This document shows positions 1-6,591 of a stretch of 51,698 nt of DNA, piece by piece. The notes below the pieces were generated by a model. That model had not been told where the DNA came from and did no database searches. It worked only from the letters and a program-made list of their open reading frames with translations. How positions within the stretch are numbered: the first letter of the stretch is position 1; each line of letters begins with the position of its first letter. The stretch comes from Syntrophomonadaceae bacterium (GTDB lineage Bacteria > Bacillota > Dethiobacteria > DTU022 > UBA8154), in assembly GCA_003563895.1 (NCBI GenBank), contig PWTK01000089.1, positions 1-51,698 on the forward strand, in the 5' to 3' direction. The position numbers and the translations under genes are program-made.

Positions 1-221
1 CTGTAATGGGTCCAGTAGCCGCGCTTTTCTCCTTTAACCAACCCGGCTTCCCTCAAAATTTTCAAGTGCTGTGAAACCGCTGGCTTGGAAACGTCCAGCA
101 GCCGCGCCAGCGCGCCCACGCACAGGTCGTTCCTCAGGAGAAGCTGCATGACTTGAAAGCGGGTCTCGTCTCCCAGGGCCCTGAACAATTGAATGATCCG
201 GGAGTTTTTTTTCTCGGTCAC
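1..221 (-). CDS. ArsR-family winged-helix transcriptional repressor (3' end outside window)
   Basis: The 73 visible N-terminal residues form the DNA-binding part of an ArsR/SmtB-type helix-turn-helix protein. The run FRALGDETRFQVMQLL is the typical first helix pair, and LLDVSKPAVSQHLKILREAG is the recognition helix region, followed by the start of the beta wing. Translation most likely begins at the GTG at 221, since AAGGGAG lies 7 nt upstream and the overlapping ATG meets a stop at once. The visible part shows no metal-binding cysteines, so the effector is unknown. The gene is preceded by its own promoter with palindromes at the start site, which suggests autorepression. The C-terminus is cut off by the window edge. 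Confidence 0.88.
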   Translation of the reverse strand, partial: MTEKKNSRIIQLFRALGDETRFQVMQLLLRNDLCVGALARLLDVSKPAVSQHLKILREAGLVKGEKRGYWTHY

Positions 222-233
222 ATTAAGGCTCCC

Positions 234-290
234 TTATTTAAATAAGTAAATACTTAACTGGATTATAATTCAACTCGGCCGTCGTGTCAA
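234..290 (-). promoter_or_regulatory. Sigma-A promoter with overlapping palindromic operator for the ArsR-type gene
   Basis: On the minus strand TTGACA (285-290) and TATAAT (262-267) are both perfect consensus boxes, separated by 17 bp. Just downstream lie the inverted repeat TAAGTA-AA-TACTTA (243-256), covering the expected start site, and a 12-bp perfect palindrome TTATTTAAATAA (234-245) overlapping it. The layout fits repression by the adjacent ArsR-type protein; the effector cannot be inferred. Confidence 0.8.
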
Positions 291-424
291 TGGATTTGAA
301 AAAACTCTGCTACAGCAAAAACATCAGCCTCTTGCCCCCGGCCGAACCCGGCAGCACCCTGTCAGAAAAGAAACTCTACGGCGAAAGATTTTGGAAGGGC
401 CCTGGACGACAATTCTTGCGTGGT

Positions 425-475
425 GACGCTCGAACTGTCCCCTGTCACGTTGTCCCCTGTCACATTGTCGCAGAA
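425..475. repeat. Two short family-B repeat units
   Basis: GTCCCCTGTCAC occurs twice within 25 bp, just beyond the 3' end of the patatin gene. The unit matches the GGGACGGTTC..CTGTCAC repeats that fill other gaps of this window. The rest of the 222-499 interval holds only the ArsR promoter and nothing else I recognise. Confidence 0.55.
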
Positions 476-499
476 AAGCCAGAGAGGTTTCGGGCAACA

Positions 500-1366
500 T
501 CACCGGCGAAATATTTTGCTCCACCTGCTCGATTTTAAAGTGGCATTTTCCAGCACATTTTTGGCTTCCCGGTAACCCAGTTCGATGAGCTCCTCCGTTT
601 TATCGAATTCCCAGGGACCAATTTTGCTCAGGTCCGGCTTGAGCCAGTACGCTGCCAGCTTGCCGTCCTGCTCGTCCTTTTCGCGGGCCATCATCGAGAT
701 GGAGCGGAAGATGATATCGAAAATGTTTTGGGGAGGCCCGCTTCTGTCCGAGTGGGCGTTGAGATCCACCGCGATAACCGTTTTGATGCCCCTGTCCACC
801 AACGGGCGGGTAGGGAGGTTCTGCAGCACGCCCCCATCCACCAGGATCAGGCCGTCCCGGTCCACCGGGGTAAAGATGCCGGGAATCGCGCAGCTGGCCA
901 TTAGGGCCGAGGTCAGCTCCCCTTTGTCCAGGTGCACGACTTGGCTGCCGGTGATGTCGACGCTGACCGCGATGAAGGGCTTTTCCAGCCTCTCGATCTT
1001 GGCCTGCCCCAAGTATTCTTTCATGATCCCTCCCAGGAATTCGGTGTTGACCAGCCCCTTGCTGGGAAAGCGCACCCCGGTAATGCTTTTCACAATGTCT
1101 TTCCAATTAATTTCCAGGGCAATCCCCTTGCGGGGGAAGCGCACCCCGGTAATGCTTTTCACAATGTCTTTCCAGTCAATTTCCAGGGCAATCCGCTCTA
1201 TCTGTTCCGCGCTGAAACCGGCCGCATACATGGCGCCCATCAGGGAGCCCGCACTGGTACCGGCAGTAAAATCGGCAGAGACGCCCCGCTCCTCCAGGTA
1301 CTTGAGCACCCCGATGTGGGCCATCCCCCGAACGGCGCCGCCGCTTAATGCCAAGCCAACCTCCAT
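500..1366 (-). CDS. Patatin-like phospholipase (RssA/YchK type) with internal tandem duplication
   Basis: Cytoplasmic serine lipase-like hydrolase of the patatin family. The N-terminus carries the oxyanion motif GGAVRGMAHIGVL (residues 9-21), then the nucleophile elbow GTSAG (36-40). The catalytic aspartate lies in VDGGVLQNLP. The catalytic Ser-Asp dyad is therefore intact. Residues 59-81 and 82-104 are an almost exact direct repeat of 23 residues (IALEIDWKDIV.. and IALEINWKDIV..), encoded by two adjacent 69-bp units, so the chain is longer than its family by one unit. The repeat sits between the nucleophile region and the rest of the core. GGGAGGGG upstream of the ATG supports the start. Substrate unknown; a second patatin gene lies at 41.3-42.1 kb. 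Confidence 0.9.
   Translation of the reverse strand: MEVGLALSGGAVRGMAHIGVLKYLEERGVSADFTAGTSAGSLMGAMYAAGFSAEQIERIALEIDWKDIVKSITGVRFPRKGIALEINWKDIVKSITGVRFPSKGLVNTEFLGGIMKEYLGQAKIERLEKPFIAVSVDITGSQVVHLDKGELTSALMASCAIPGIFTPVDRDGLILVDGGVLQNLPTRPLVDRGIKTVIAVDLNAHSDRSGPPQNIFDIIFRSISMMAREKDEQDGKLAAYWLKPDLSKIGPWEFDKTEELIELGYREAKNVLENATLKSSRWSKIFRR
1055..1192 (-). repeat. In-frame tandem duplication of 69 bp inside the patatin gene
   Basis: Two head-to-tail 69-bp units (1124-1192 and 1055-1123) differ at only a few positions and keep the reading frame, adding 23 residues. The near-identity points to a recent duplication or an assembly artefact. Confidence 0.9.
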
Positions 1367-1419
1367 TCTTCAATCCCCTCCCGCGCGTTGGTTCTACTTC
1401 CAGGATAGCGTGACTGGGC

Positions 1420-1548
1420 CTGCAGCGGAAAACAACGCATCTCTTCCGTGCCTATAGCCATAAGGGAAGGCACCATCGCCTTCCCTTCAGACCTCCGCTT
1501 TGTTTCGGTTGCGCCCGAACCGTCTTCATCACTGCGCTGACTGCAATC
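1420..1548 (+). repeat. Family-A MITE-like element (diverged copy)
   Basis: Begins with CTGCAGCGGAAAA and continues through CCTATAGCCATAAGGGA, CTTCCCTTCAGACC and CACTGCGCTGACTGCAATC, the same order of blocks as the better preserved copies at 16.5 and 25.7 kb. The right terminal repeat has decayed. No coding capacity of its own. Confidence 0.7.
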
Positions 1549-1645
1549 GGACCCCACCTTAGACAGAAACACAGTTAAAGGTCACTTTGATCCTGTTGAG
1601 TTCGCCGCTTATGAAAAGGGAGTCCCTTCTGCCCTGTAGTATGTC

Positions 1646-1861
1646 TCAGATTCCCTGGAGCAGCTCCTGGTGGAGGCGGCGGTCAAGAAGCTCACCGGCC
1701 TTCACCCCCATCGCTTCTTCCTTGCCCTTCTCCGCATACATCTCGGCGGTCCTGTTGTATTCATCCACCCGCCCTTCCGCGTTGAACAGGATCACGGCAC
1801 AGGGCAGTTCATCCAGCAGGGCACGGTGCATGCCCAGTTTGCGTTCCACCTCGTTTTGCAT
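1646..1861 (-). CDS. Orphan PAS-domain fragment
   Basis: A 71-residue product whose centre, LLDELPCAVILFNAEGRV followed by a helix, is the start of a PAS sensory fold. PAS domains normally have about 100 residues and precede an output domain; here the frame stops soon after the first half and no output domain follows. The ATG at 1861 is preferred because GGGGGAGGG stands just upstream; an upstream in-frame start exists but lacks a ribosome site. The family-A repeat at 1420-1548 lies directly downstream, so this may be the remnant of a signalling gene truncated by rearrangement. Function unknown. Confidence 0.5.
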   Translation of the reverse strand: MQNEVERKLGMHRALLDELPCAVILFNAEGRVDEYNRTAEMYAEKGKEEAMGVKAGELLDRRLHQELLQGI

Positions 1862-1954
1862 CTCGACCCTCCCCCAAGCATGTAAGTAAGCGGTGATCGC
1901 GGTTTCACAGTTAGATATTATCACAATCCCGGGAGTTAACAAATACGGCCTCGA

Positions 1955-1986
1955 AAAAACTCCCCGGAAGTCTGCGGGGAGTTTTT
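1955..1986. terminator. Bidirectional intrinsic terminator
   Basis: A 12-bp perfect stem AAAAACTCCCCG/CGGGGAGTTTTT with an 8-nt loop. On the minus strand it follows the mutase small-subunit gene and ends in a T-run, so it probably terminates the mutase operon. Confidence 0.85.
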
Positions 1987-2045
1987 AGTGAATCGCTTGT
2001 TTGCCAGGATTGACCCGGCCGGGTGTAAAGCGTTCAGGCAGGGCC

Positions 2046-2447
2046 CTACCCGGCGCTGCTCGGGAAGCTGCCCTGCCCCGCGATCATTTCTTCCAGCTCA
2101 TCCAGCGGCTGGCCGGGGGTGAATATCTTTTTTACCCCTGCTTCTTTCAGCTCCTCGTGGTCCTGCGCGGGAATAATGCCGCCCACCACAACCGGAATAT
2201 CTTGAAGCTCCCTTTTTTTCAGGGCTTCCAGGAACCTGGTGACCAGGATCACGTGGCTTCCGGAGAGCATGCTGATCCCGATCAGGGCAGGGTCTTCCTG
2301 GAGCGCGGTCTCTGCAAGCTGTTCGGGGGTTTGATTGCCCACGTAGACCACTTCAAATCCCTTTTCGCGCAGGTATTTGGCAACCACCGCCGCTCCTCTC
2401 CAGTGGGAATCAAGGCCGAGCTTGCCCAGCAATACTTTTTGGGTCAT
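2046..2447 (-). CDS. B12-binding small subunit of acyl-CoA (methylmalonyl-CoA type) mutase
   Basis: A 133-residue cobalamin-binding domain that completes a two-subunit, adenosylcobalamin-dependent acyl-CoA mutase. It has the base-off/His-on signature: D13-S-H15-W-R-G18, where His15 is the lower cobalt ligand, then ISMLSGSH for the nucleotide loop, and VVVGGIIP as the GG motif. Length matches stand-alone B12 subunits of archaeal and Clostridial mutases. The gene follows the large subunit by 40 nt on the same strand, has a GGAGG-type site upstream, and is followed by a strong terminator. The substrate is set by the large subunit, which is atypical, so the symbol mcmB is withheld. Confidence 0.93.
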   Translation of the reverse strand: MTQKVLLGKLGLDSHWRGAAVVAKYLREKGFEVVYVGNQTPEQLAETALQEDPALIGISMLSGSHVILVTRFLEALKKRELQDIPVVVGGIIPAQDHEELKEAGVKKIFTPGQPLDELEEMIAGQGSFPSSAG

Positions 2448-2487
2448 TCTACTTCCCTCCTTTTTTCGGCACGGTCCGCCGCCGGCA

Positions 2488-4155
2488 TCAAATAGGCAGG
2501 ACCCATCCTCCTTTGTGCTTTTTCAAGACCCCGCTGATCTCGCCCAGGGTAGCCCTTTCCTTCACAGCGGCAAGGATTTCCGGGAATATATTTTTGTTCT
2601 CCGCGCAGGCGCGCTGGAGCTGCTGGAGGCATTGTTCCACCTTTTCGGCTCTGCGCCCGGCTTTGACCTCTTTCAGCCTCTGCAGCTGCTTTTCGCGGAT
2701 GTCGGGAACGCGGAATATTTCAATCTCCGGCTCCCGCTCGCTTTGGAAGCAGTTTACCCCGACCACCTTGCGCTCACCGCTCTGGACCGCCTTGAAATGT
2801 TCCTGGGCCGCAGAGGCGATTTCATTGTGGATCCACCCGCTTTGAACAGCGGCCACCATGCCCCCCATCTCTGCAATCTTATCCATGTATTCCCATATGC
2901 TTTTTTCCAGCTCGTCGGTTAAACTCTCCAGGAAATAGGAACCGCCCAGCGGATCGGTGGTGGCGGCCACGTTGGTCTCATAGCGGAGGATCTGCTGCGT
3001 GTGCAGGGCCGTGACAGCGGCCTCTTCGGTCGGGATGGAAAGCGCTTCGTCGTACGCGTTCACGTGCAGCGATTGGGCCCCGCCCAGGACAGCGGCCAGG
3101 GCCTGGTAGGCCGAGCGGGTGACGTTGTTCAGGGGCCGCTGCGGGGTGAGGGAGGCGCCGGAGGTCTGGACGTGAAAGCGCAGGCTCTGGCTGCGCTCGC
3201 TTTCGGCGCCGTATTTCTCTTTCATCAACCGGTACCAAATCCTTCGTGCGGCGCGGTACTTGGCAATCTCCTCAAAAAAGTCGCTGTCGGCCGAGAAGAA
3301 AAAGGAGAGGCGCGGTGCAAAATCGTCGACGCTGCAGCCGCGGGACAGCATCTCTTCCACGGTCGCCGAGGCATTGGAAAGGGCCATCGCCGCTTCCTGC
3401 ACGGCGCTCACGCCGGCCTCACGGTAGTTGTAGCCGGTATAGCTGATGGGGTGCCATCCGGGGACGTGTTGGGCGCAGAACTCCACGATGTCGGTGCTCA
3501 GCTTAAAGGAAAAGTCGGGATGGAGAACATCGGGGGCCGTGGTGATCGCCGTCTCCATCAAAAAATCATTTTGGTTTGTGCCCCGCAGTTTCTCCCAGGG
3601 AACCCCCCTTTCCTCGGCCACGGTCAAAAACATGGCAAACACGGTAACGGCCATCCCCGGGTTGCAGACGACGAGCGAAACACTGATTTCATCCAGGGGG
3701 ATATTTTGGAAAAGGAGTTCCATGTCCGCCATGGAGTCGATGGCGACGCCGCCCTGTCCCAGGTCCCCCTCGCAAGCGGGGTCATCCGAATCGTACCCGC
3801 GCAGCGTGGGATAGTCGAAAACGCCGTTGATCCCCGTTGCGCCATTGGCAATCAGAAAACGGTAGCGCTCGTTGGTTTCTTCCGCGCTGCCGTACCCGGC
3901 CAGCTGGCGGATGGTCCAGGGGCGGGTCCGGTACATGAGGGGGAATATGCCCCGGGTGTAGGGAGGCAGCCCGGGAAAGCCGAGCTTCTCAAAGTAATTC
4001 TGGTCCGCGATATCCGCGGGGGTGTAAAGCGGATTGATCTCCACCCCGGAATGGGTGAACGCCCTGGTCGGAGATTCGTTATCCATATCCCAACGCCTTT
4101 TTTGTTCGAGCAGGTGGGTTAAAAAGTCCCCGTCATAGTTTGACAACAAACTCAC
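2488..4155 (-). CDS. Acyl-CoA mutase large (catalytic) subunit, divergent methylmalonyl-CoA mutase family
   Basis: A TIM-barrel acyl-CoA mutase of 555 residues. Family landmarks: MYRTRPWTIRQLAGYGSAEE (residues 74-93), GYDSDDP (120-126), GGVAIDS (135-141), LRGTNQND (190-197), GYNYREAG (241-248), NVAATTDPLGGSYFLE near the C-terminus. It carries no B12 domain; that is supplied by the next gene. Several positions differ from methylmalonyl-CoA mutases: the near-invariant His of GYHIREAG (His244 of the Propionibacterium enzyme) is Asn243, the usual FDLPTQ/FDLATH is FDYPTL, and the usual SMTMN is LVVCN. Substrate is therefore uncertain. Numbering is from the GTG at 4155, but AAAGGAG overlaps it, so one of the TTG codons at 4149 or 4146 is the more likely start. 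Confidence 0.9.
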   Translation of the reverse strand: MSLLSNYDGDFLTHLLEQKRRWDMDNESPTRAFTHSGVEINPLYTPADIADQNYFEKLGFPGLPPYTRGIFPLMYRTRPWTIRQLAGYGSAEETNERYRFLIANGATGINGVFDYPTLRGYDSDDPACEGDLGQGGVAIDSMADMELLFQNIPLDEISVSLVVCNPGMAVTVFAMFLTVAEERGVPWEKLRGTNQNDFLMETAITTAPDVLHPDFSFKLSTDIVEFCAQHVPGWHPISYTGYNYREAGVSAVQEAAMALSNASATVEEMLSRGCSVDDFAPRLSFFFSADSDFFEEIAKYRAARRIWYRLMKEKYGAESERSQSLRFHVQTSGASLTPQRPLNNVTRSAYQALAAVLGGAQSLHVNAYDEALSIPTEEAAVTALHTQQILRYETNVAATTDPLGGSYFLESLTDELEKSIWEYMDKIAEMGGMVAAVQSGWIHNEIASAAQEHFKAVQSGERKVVGVNCFQSEREPEIEIFRVPDIREKQLQRLKEVKAGRRAEKVEQCLQQLQRACAENKNIFPEILAAVKERATLGEISGVLKKHKGGWVLPI

Positions 4156-4359
4156 TCCTTTCGTCTTTTTTCTGCCCCTTTAAACGGTTAAAAAAAGATG
4201 CCTCCTGCCCCTTGAACCCCCACCATCCCCGCCATCGCCAAAAACAGTTTTTAATGATATCATGGGAGAAGGCCACAGGATCCGCAGCAGATCCCGGCGG
4301 CGCGGATATTTACCCCAAATTCTTAAGAACAACTGCACCGCGGAAAGGAGTTGGTATCC

Positions 4360-5535
4360 ATGGGAGCACACCGGCTGCAAGGGCTGCAGGAAAATATGGC
4401 GGCCCGGCACCTCGACGCCTGCCTGCTCACGCACTCCAGGGATATTTATTACTACACGGGCACCGCCCAGCCGGGGTACTTGCTGGTAGAGCCCGACAGG
4501 TCCGCGCTGTACATCAGGAGGAACCTGCAGTTTGCCAGGGAAGAAACCTTCCTGCAGGAGGAACAGCTCCACGAGGCGAGCGGGCTGAAGGAAATCCTCC
4601 AGGTCCTCAAAGGAGCGCAAAAGAACTGGAAGGCCTTCGGCCTGGAGCTGGACGTGCTGCCGTCCAAACAGTACCTGCGCCTGCGGGAAGCGCTGAATAG
4701 GGTAGAGATAGTGAGCGTCTCAGAGCTTGTCCTGGAGCAGAGAATGCACAAAGAAGCACGGGAGATAGAGGAGATCAAAAACGCCGCCCGGGTCCTTTCC
4801 GCCGGACACAAAAAGGTGAAAGAAACCAACCCCGCCGGCCTGACGGAGCTGCAGTTGGCGTCGGCCATAGAAAACGAGCACCGGCTCCACGGGCACGAAG
4901 GGATTTTCTTTATGAGGAGGCACGATTTCTATATGAGCAGGGGGCCGTTTTCTTCCGGGGAAAACCTGTCCCGCTTCAGCGGCATAGCGGACTCGGTCAC
5001 AGGCGTAGGGCTCAGCCCGGCCCTCCCGGCCGGCCCTTCCGAGCGGGTGATCTCCGAGGGAGACCTCCTGGTCACGGATATCCCGGTGTGCTGCCGGGGG
5101 TATCACGCCGACCAGTCGCGCACCTACGCCATTGGGGCTATTCCCAAAGAGGCGGAAGACCTGTTCGCCCAGCTGCGGGAAACCTTCCAGTTCGGGCTTT
5201 CGCTCCTGGTGGAAGGCGCCTCCTGCCGGGACATCTACCACCGCGTCGCAGAATTTGCCCGCAGTCTGCCCTTTGGAGAACACTTTCTGTTCTGCGGCGA
5301 CACCCATGCCAGGCTCATCGGGCACGGCATAGGGCTGGAGCTGAACGAACCACCCCTGCTAAACGCCCGGGACCAAACCGTGCTGAGAGAAAACTTTACC
5401 GTGGCGCTGGAGATGCACGCGTTCGATCCGGCTGTCGGCTGCTGTAAAATAGAGGAGACTGTTTTGGTCACCGGCAAAGAGCCCGCCATCCTCACCGGGG
5501 ACCCGGTAAGGTTGACCCGGCTGGACGCAAAGTAA
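4360..5535 (+). CDS. M24-family metallopeptidase (Xaa-Pro aminopeptidase/creatinase-like)
   Basis: A 391-residue pita-bread-fold hydrolase with an N-terminal creatinase-like domain (about 1-125) and a C-terminal M24 catalytic domain. All five metal ligands are visible: Asp240 in VTDIPV, Asp251 in GYHADQSRT, His322 in IGHGIGLEL, Glu351 in VALEMHAF and Glu365 in KIEETVLVT. This predicts a two-metal cytosolic peptidase or related amidohydrolase acting on an Xaa-Pro bond or a creatine-like substrate. The ATG at 4360 is chosen because AAGGAG lies 9 nt upstream; a TTG at 4351 abuts the ribosome site. It diverges from the mutase operon across a 200-bp spacer. Exact substrate cannot be inferred. Confidence 0.9.
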   Translation: MGAHRLQGLQENMAARHLDACLLTHSRDIYYYTGTAQPGYLLVEPDRSALYIRRNLQFAREETFLQEEQLHEASGLKEILQVLKGAQKNWKAFGLELDVLPSKQYLRLREALNRVEIVSVSELVLEQRMHKEAREIEEIKNAARVLSAGHKKVKETNPAGLTELQLASAIENEHRLHGHEGIFFMRRHDFYMSRGPFSSGENLSRFSGIADSVTGVGLSPALPAGPSERVISEGDLLVTDIPVCCRGYHADQSRTYAIGAIPKEAEDLFAQLRETFQFGLSLLVEGASCRDIYHRVAEFARSLPFGEHFLFCGDTHARLIGHGIGLELNEPPLLNARDQTVLRENFTVALEMHAFDPAVGCCKIEETVLVTGKEPAILTGDPVRLTRLDAK

Positions 5536-5659
5536 AGGCCTGGCACTTTACATCATAAATACAGGATCACGCATGGTTTCATAGAAAAAAAACGGCTTTC
5601 AAACACAATGAAGGGGCTTGCGCAAAAAAGACCGATGCTAACATGGGCTAATGAATTTT

Positions 5660-5866
5660 CTACCTCGCAAGCCAAGGGGAGGGCTCCATTGTCTTCCCTT
5701 TTCACACGGTATGGGGACACACCTCCTGCGGAAAAATGTCATCTTTCAAGGTATGGGACACACCTCCTGCGGAGGAGTTTCCCCTTGCTTCCTTGTTTCG
5801 CTGCGGTGACGCTCAAACCGGCCCTGCAGCAACGCTAAGTGCAAACTCTCGCTGCAGGCGGGCCGT
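5660..5866 (+). repeat. Family-A element split by a second repeat (5704-5781)
   Basis: The outer parts match family A: CCATTGTCTTCCC on the left and CTGCGGTGACGCTCAAACC up to CTCTCGCTGCAGG on the right. Between them lie two copies of a unit containing GGACACACCTCCTGCGGA, a sequence also present in inverted orientation near 13.54-13.60 kb. This repeat block accounts for most of the 340-bp gap between the M24 peptidase and the stress protein gene. Confidence 0.7.
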
Positions 5867-5875
5867 TGAGCCGGG

Positions 5876-6313
5876 CTACTTGACAATGACCACGCTGCAG
5901 GGGGCAAAGTGCGCCACTTTATTGCTCACACTGCCCAAGAACATTTCCTTGACGCCCCGCAGCCCCCGGCTTCCCAGAACGACCATGTGGTAGCCGCCCT
6001 CTTTAGCCATCTCGCAGATCACATCCGCAGCCTTTCGCCCCAGCGCTGTTTTTGTGTGAACGGTGATCCCTTTTGCCCGGAACTCTTTTGCAGCTTCCTC
6101 GACCACCCGCTGTGCTTCTTCTTGAAAGCTCTGCTCGATGCTTTCCATGCTCTTTTCCTTGAAGTAATATGTAGGAATGGTCGAATACAGCAGTTCGCCC
6201 GCTACCGTAAGTACGGTAACCTCGGCATCTGCAGTAGCAGCGATCCTGGCCGCCTCTTCGATTACCCGCCGGGTATGCTCGGAGCCATCCACTGCCACCA
6301 GTATTTTATACAT
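5876..6313 (-). CDS. Universal stress protein, UspA family
   Basis: A 145-residue single-domain Usp protein. It opens with the typical MYKILVAVDGSEH strand-loop and ends with GSRGLRGVKEMFLGSVS, the G-2X-G-9X-G-S signature of ATP-binding members, followed by VAHFAPCSVVIVK. The ATP-binding subtype is therefore predicted. These cytosolic proteins form dimers and accumulate under starvation or stress; a precise role cannot be read from the sequence. GAGGAGTGAAGAGGG precedes the ATG. Monocistronic by context, with a repeat block just downstream. Confidence 0.93.
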   Translation of the reverse strand: MYKILVAVDGSEHTRRVIEEAARIAATADAEVTVLTVAGELLYSTIPTYYFKEKSMESIEQSFQEEAQRVVEEAAKEFRAKGITVHTKTALGRKAADVICEMAKEGGYHMVVLGSRGLRGVKEMFLGSVSNKVAHFAPCSVVIVK

Positions 6314-6591
6314 CCCTCTTCACTCCTCGCGTTTTTTGTGCAGAAAACGCCTGTCGAGCCCGGAGCGCAGCCGGCTGCTTCCGTATTTCCGTCTCCAGGC
6401 GGGGACAGTTTCTGCCTTCCGGGCGGTGACAGCTGCGGTGAAGAACATAGGTCCATAATCCCTCTGAATCCTTGCAATTCTATTATAATACAAAACAGCT
6501 GCCAAAAGAAACAAAAACCCGAATCTGGCAGTCTTCTTTGGGCAAGCTCGCCGTTATTTCGTTATTTCCCCCCTGGAACTGGCGTAAGCGT

